Assembly: GCA_013398275.1 (NCBI GenBank)
Contig: VZSE01006029.1
Span: 2,322,000-2,385,999, forward strand
DNA: 64,000 bases
Direction of reading: 5' to 3'
DNA from: Promerops cafer
Taxonomy: Eukaryota; Chordata; Aves; Passeriformes; Nectariniidae
Shown: one piece after another, positions 61,523-64,000 of the stretch
Numbering within the stretch: position 1 is the first letter of the stretch
Layout of the letters: each line of letters begins with the position of its first letter
The notes under the pieces: generated by a model
Database searches by the model: none
Seen by the model: only the letters and a program-made list of their open reading frames with translations
What the model was told of the DNA's origin: nothing
Program-made: the position numbers and the translations under genes

Positions 61523-63670
61523 GATTGTTTATTTGCCAGTTTTGGAAGGTGTGTGGAGGTAACTGCAGCCAAAATGTAGGAACTGAAAGATGTGAGGCCA
61601 TGACTGTGTCACTTGACATCCTGCCTCAACCCATGCAAGCAGAGAAATAAAGACACGTCTGCTCCTGTTTCCTACATACACCTGCTTAGAGAACACAGAC
61701 CCATTAAAGCTGAGCCAGACAGATATCTTTTCTTTAATTAGCTTGTCCTTTTAAGAGTCCCAGGAAAATTATTATAAGAAATACCATATGATTGCCCAAG
61801 AACAAATGAGATATGCTTTTAAACACCCTTTATTACTACTATTGCATAAGCATTCCAACAATCAAATCTAACAGTTTGTTATCATAGTTGCAATCCCTTT
61901 GGCTTAGTAGCAGCAAGATGAATGGCATGTCATATCTCTTATCAGCAAATAGCTGCCTGCCTTTGTAAACAAAACTGTCAAGACTGATTCTCCATACACA
62001 TTTGTAAATTATACTCATCAGTTATGTGTCTTGCGGCATATTTAGTATGCTGCCAAGGGAATGCTACCCTCACATCAGTTTTATATGTTACCAAAATCAT
62101 AATATTGTCAAGGAACAGGTAGGTACCTTGCCAACTGTGGCTTTCACCAATGTCTCCTACAGATCTCTGATGAAAATCCTACTTATTATCTAGTTTAGAA
62201 ACATTCAAACCTAGCATGTAAATGAGAAATAAATGTGATATCCTGATATTCAGCCTGCTCCAAAGAGCCCTGTGTCCTCATCCCAGCACCGGAATTTTAC
62301 TTACTGTCTGGCCAAAAGGAATTCAATTCCTTGTCTCAGTTTAATTGTATGCAATATGATAATAACATCACTTATTCAGTGGTGGAGGAGAGTAAATTAG
62401 TTGTAATGTGTACCCTGTGCTCTAAGGATATAGAGCAAAATATGAACTTATAGTATAAGTTCAACCCCCCCACCCTTTGACATTTAATGTTTTTTGATTT
62501 CTTTTAATCTGCATAATAAATGCAGAGGACAAAATTGTGTCAGTAACATTTTTTAAAGGGAGCATTCCCTTTTGTGATTTTTATATGGAAAAACCTCTGA
62601 CCATATCACATTAATTCTAATATATATTAAAATACTGATACTAAAATTGCTGTATTTTTGTTGCTTTCACTTACAGAAGCAGGCTCATTTTTTTTTGTCT
62701 GAAAGCAACTATCATGCTAGTTTTGACATTTTATGTTAATGATGCATAATAAAGTAATGTCATTTCAACAGAGAATTCTAATTAGTTGCCAGTAACATGA
62801 TATGGTCTTGTATAATTACAAATTTTGTGTGTGAGGAGAACTGCCTTGTTCTCATTACAGTAACTAAAACCACAGAGCATCACATTTCTCAGTATTGTAC
62901 CAGAGGAATGTAGGAACGCACTCATGACCACATTAGGGAATGGCACTAAGAAGAGAATCAGTAACAGATAGAAAATGTGATGACAGTAAGCTGCGGATCA
63001 TAATTCATCCATGGAAAAAGTCCCCACCCTACTCCTGTGCTCACATCAGCCTGCAGCACTCTGGCTGTTGCACAGCTCTCAGACACTGGGGCAGGCGTTC
63101 CTTCTCCTCGGCTCATCAAGCCAGCATGGGAAGCGATGCTATCAGGGAAGTCTGGATCAGAAGGGGAGATGAGAAAGATCTAGCAGATCTTATAGCACAC
63201 AGCAAACACTAGCAGACAGTGACTCCAGGAGTCATTGCCTGTTGCATGGCTTTCTCCCTTAAATCCCAAGAGCTAGAAAATTTGAGAGGGGTCAAAATTG
63301 CTGAGTGTGACTGAGTATCATCCAAGCCAGATGAGTTGCAGTGTGGATGCTTGAGTGTGAATAAATCCAAAAGCAGCAAGGTCTGATTTCAGGGTCTCTC
63401 CATTAATTCAGTGTTGTGTGAGGTACAGAACTAGCTCAGAATAGCAGGAGAAAAATGGCAAAACAACACACCAAGTTCTCAAGAACTAAACATGGTTTGG
63501 ATTGGCAAATCATTAATCCAGAAAGTGGGGTTTGAAAGAAAGCTTGACTTAGCCTTTTTAAAAGATGTATTTACTTGTTGTTTTCCTCAGAAAAGAGGGT
63601 TAGCTTTACAAGGGTCTTCAGAACAGTTAAGGAAAAAAAAGAAGGAATATTAAAAGATGAGCATGAACTC
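61523..63670. other. AT-rich non-coding stretch
   Basis: Strong acceptor-like sites (before 62673 and 63591 on the plus strand) have no convincing exon after them. A 90-codon plus-strand frame at 62940-63212 has a TTG-like or late start and no recognised domain. No further repeat is classified. Confidence 0.55.
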
Positions 63671-63734
63671 ATTATATATATATGTATATGTATAGTTATA
63701 TGTATATGTTATATGTATATATATTTATATGTAG
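63671..63734. repeat. (TATATG)n / AT-rich microsatellite
   Basis: About 64 bases consist of TATATA and TATATG units (TATATATATATGTATATG...). It is a degenerate hexanucleotide/dinucleotide repeat, likely polymorphic in length. Confidence 0.9.
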
Positions 63735-64000
63735 AAATTAATAACTTGTTGTTTAAACAACTATGACATATCAAAATAAAGATAAATTAAGCCTAATGTT
63801 TATTTCATGGTATCTATTGCATCTGTACAATTTTCTAAGTGTGGGGGCAGTCTGCTTGTACTGAAGTACTTTGCAATTACAGTAACACATTGTGACAAGC
63901 AAAAACCGTAGCCAAAGTCTGAAATATAAGGTTAGCATGTATGCCTTTACAGTTATGTGCATGTTTTTTCTCCTCCACTAAAGCTCTCTGCTCGAAGGAG
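63735..64000. other. AT-rich non-coding end of window
   Basis: A 63-codon minus-strand frame lies at 63771-63962 and has no recognisable domain. Nothing else is seen. Confidence 0.6.

Noticed and set aside
1..64000. CRISPR arrays, bacterial operons, tRNA and rRNA genes
   Set aside because: The window is vertebrate nuclear DNA. I saw no regularly spaced repeat array, no tRNA B-box (GGTTCGA) in a plausible context and no rRNA-like sequence.

Overview
This window reads as nuclear DNA of a bird. It is AT-rich, gene-poor and lightly repeated. The clearly classifiable interspersed repeats are avian types: three CR1 LINE 3' ends and two pieces of one endogenous-retrovirus LTR family. I saw no mammal-like L1 or Alu-type SINE. 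Birds carrying this LTR family include songbirds, but I cannot name the species.

Layout. 1-515: most of a minus-strand LTR cut by the left edge. 0.5-6.2 kb: AT-rich DNA with one exon-like block at 4.0 kb. 6.26-6.52 kb: a small isolated CpG-rich patch that may be an alternative promoter. 6.5-36.9 kb: AT-rich intronic or intergenic DNA with a partial tandem duplication (9.2 kb), a long imperfect hairpin (10.4 kb), an unclassified block with a poly(A) signal (18.2-18.7 kb), a perfect 22-bp tandem duplication (20.0 kb), an exon-like block (27.7 kb) and a second LTR piece (32.1 kb). 36.9 and 38.8-39.25 kb: CR1 fragments, the second with the recognisable C-terminal end of the CR1 reverse-transcriptase reading frame. 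42.1 and 44.2 kb: exon-like blocks on the minus strand in matching phase, next to an unexplained plus-strand open frame at 44.3-44.8 kb. 53-54.6 kb: a pyrimidine-biased stretch. 55.2-55.95 kb: an unclassified GC-rich block. 56.7-57.8 kb: a strong CpG island with a 210-base assembly gap, the only convincing promoter. 57.8-64 kb: AT-rich DNA with an exon-like block at 58.07 kb and a CR1 at 61.3 kb.

No complete protein-coding gene can be supported. The simplest reading is that the CpG island holds the first exon(s) of a gene. Either the 56 kb to its left are its long introns (transcription leftward; a donor-like site sits at 56766/56767) or the gene runs right into 58-64 kb (a strong acceptor-like site sits at 58066/58067). 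The sequence alone does not decide. Most open frames here are short, start at non-ATG codons or overlap frames on the other strand, and look like chance. Strong splice-like motifs also occur at background frequency on both strands, so every exon call here is a low-confidence hypothesis.
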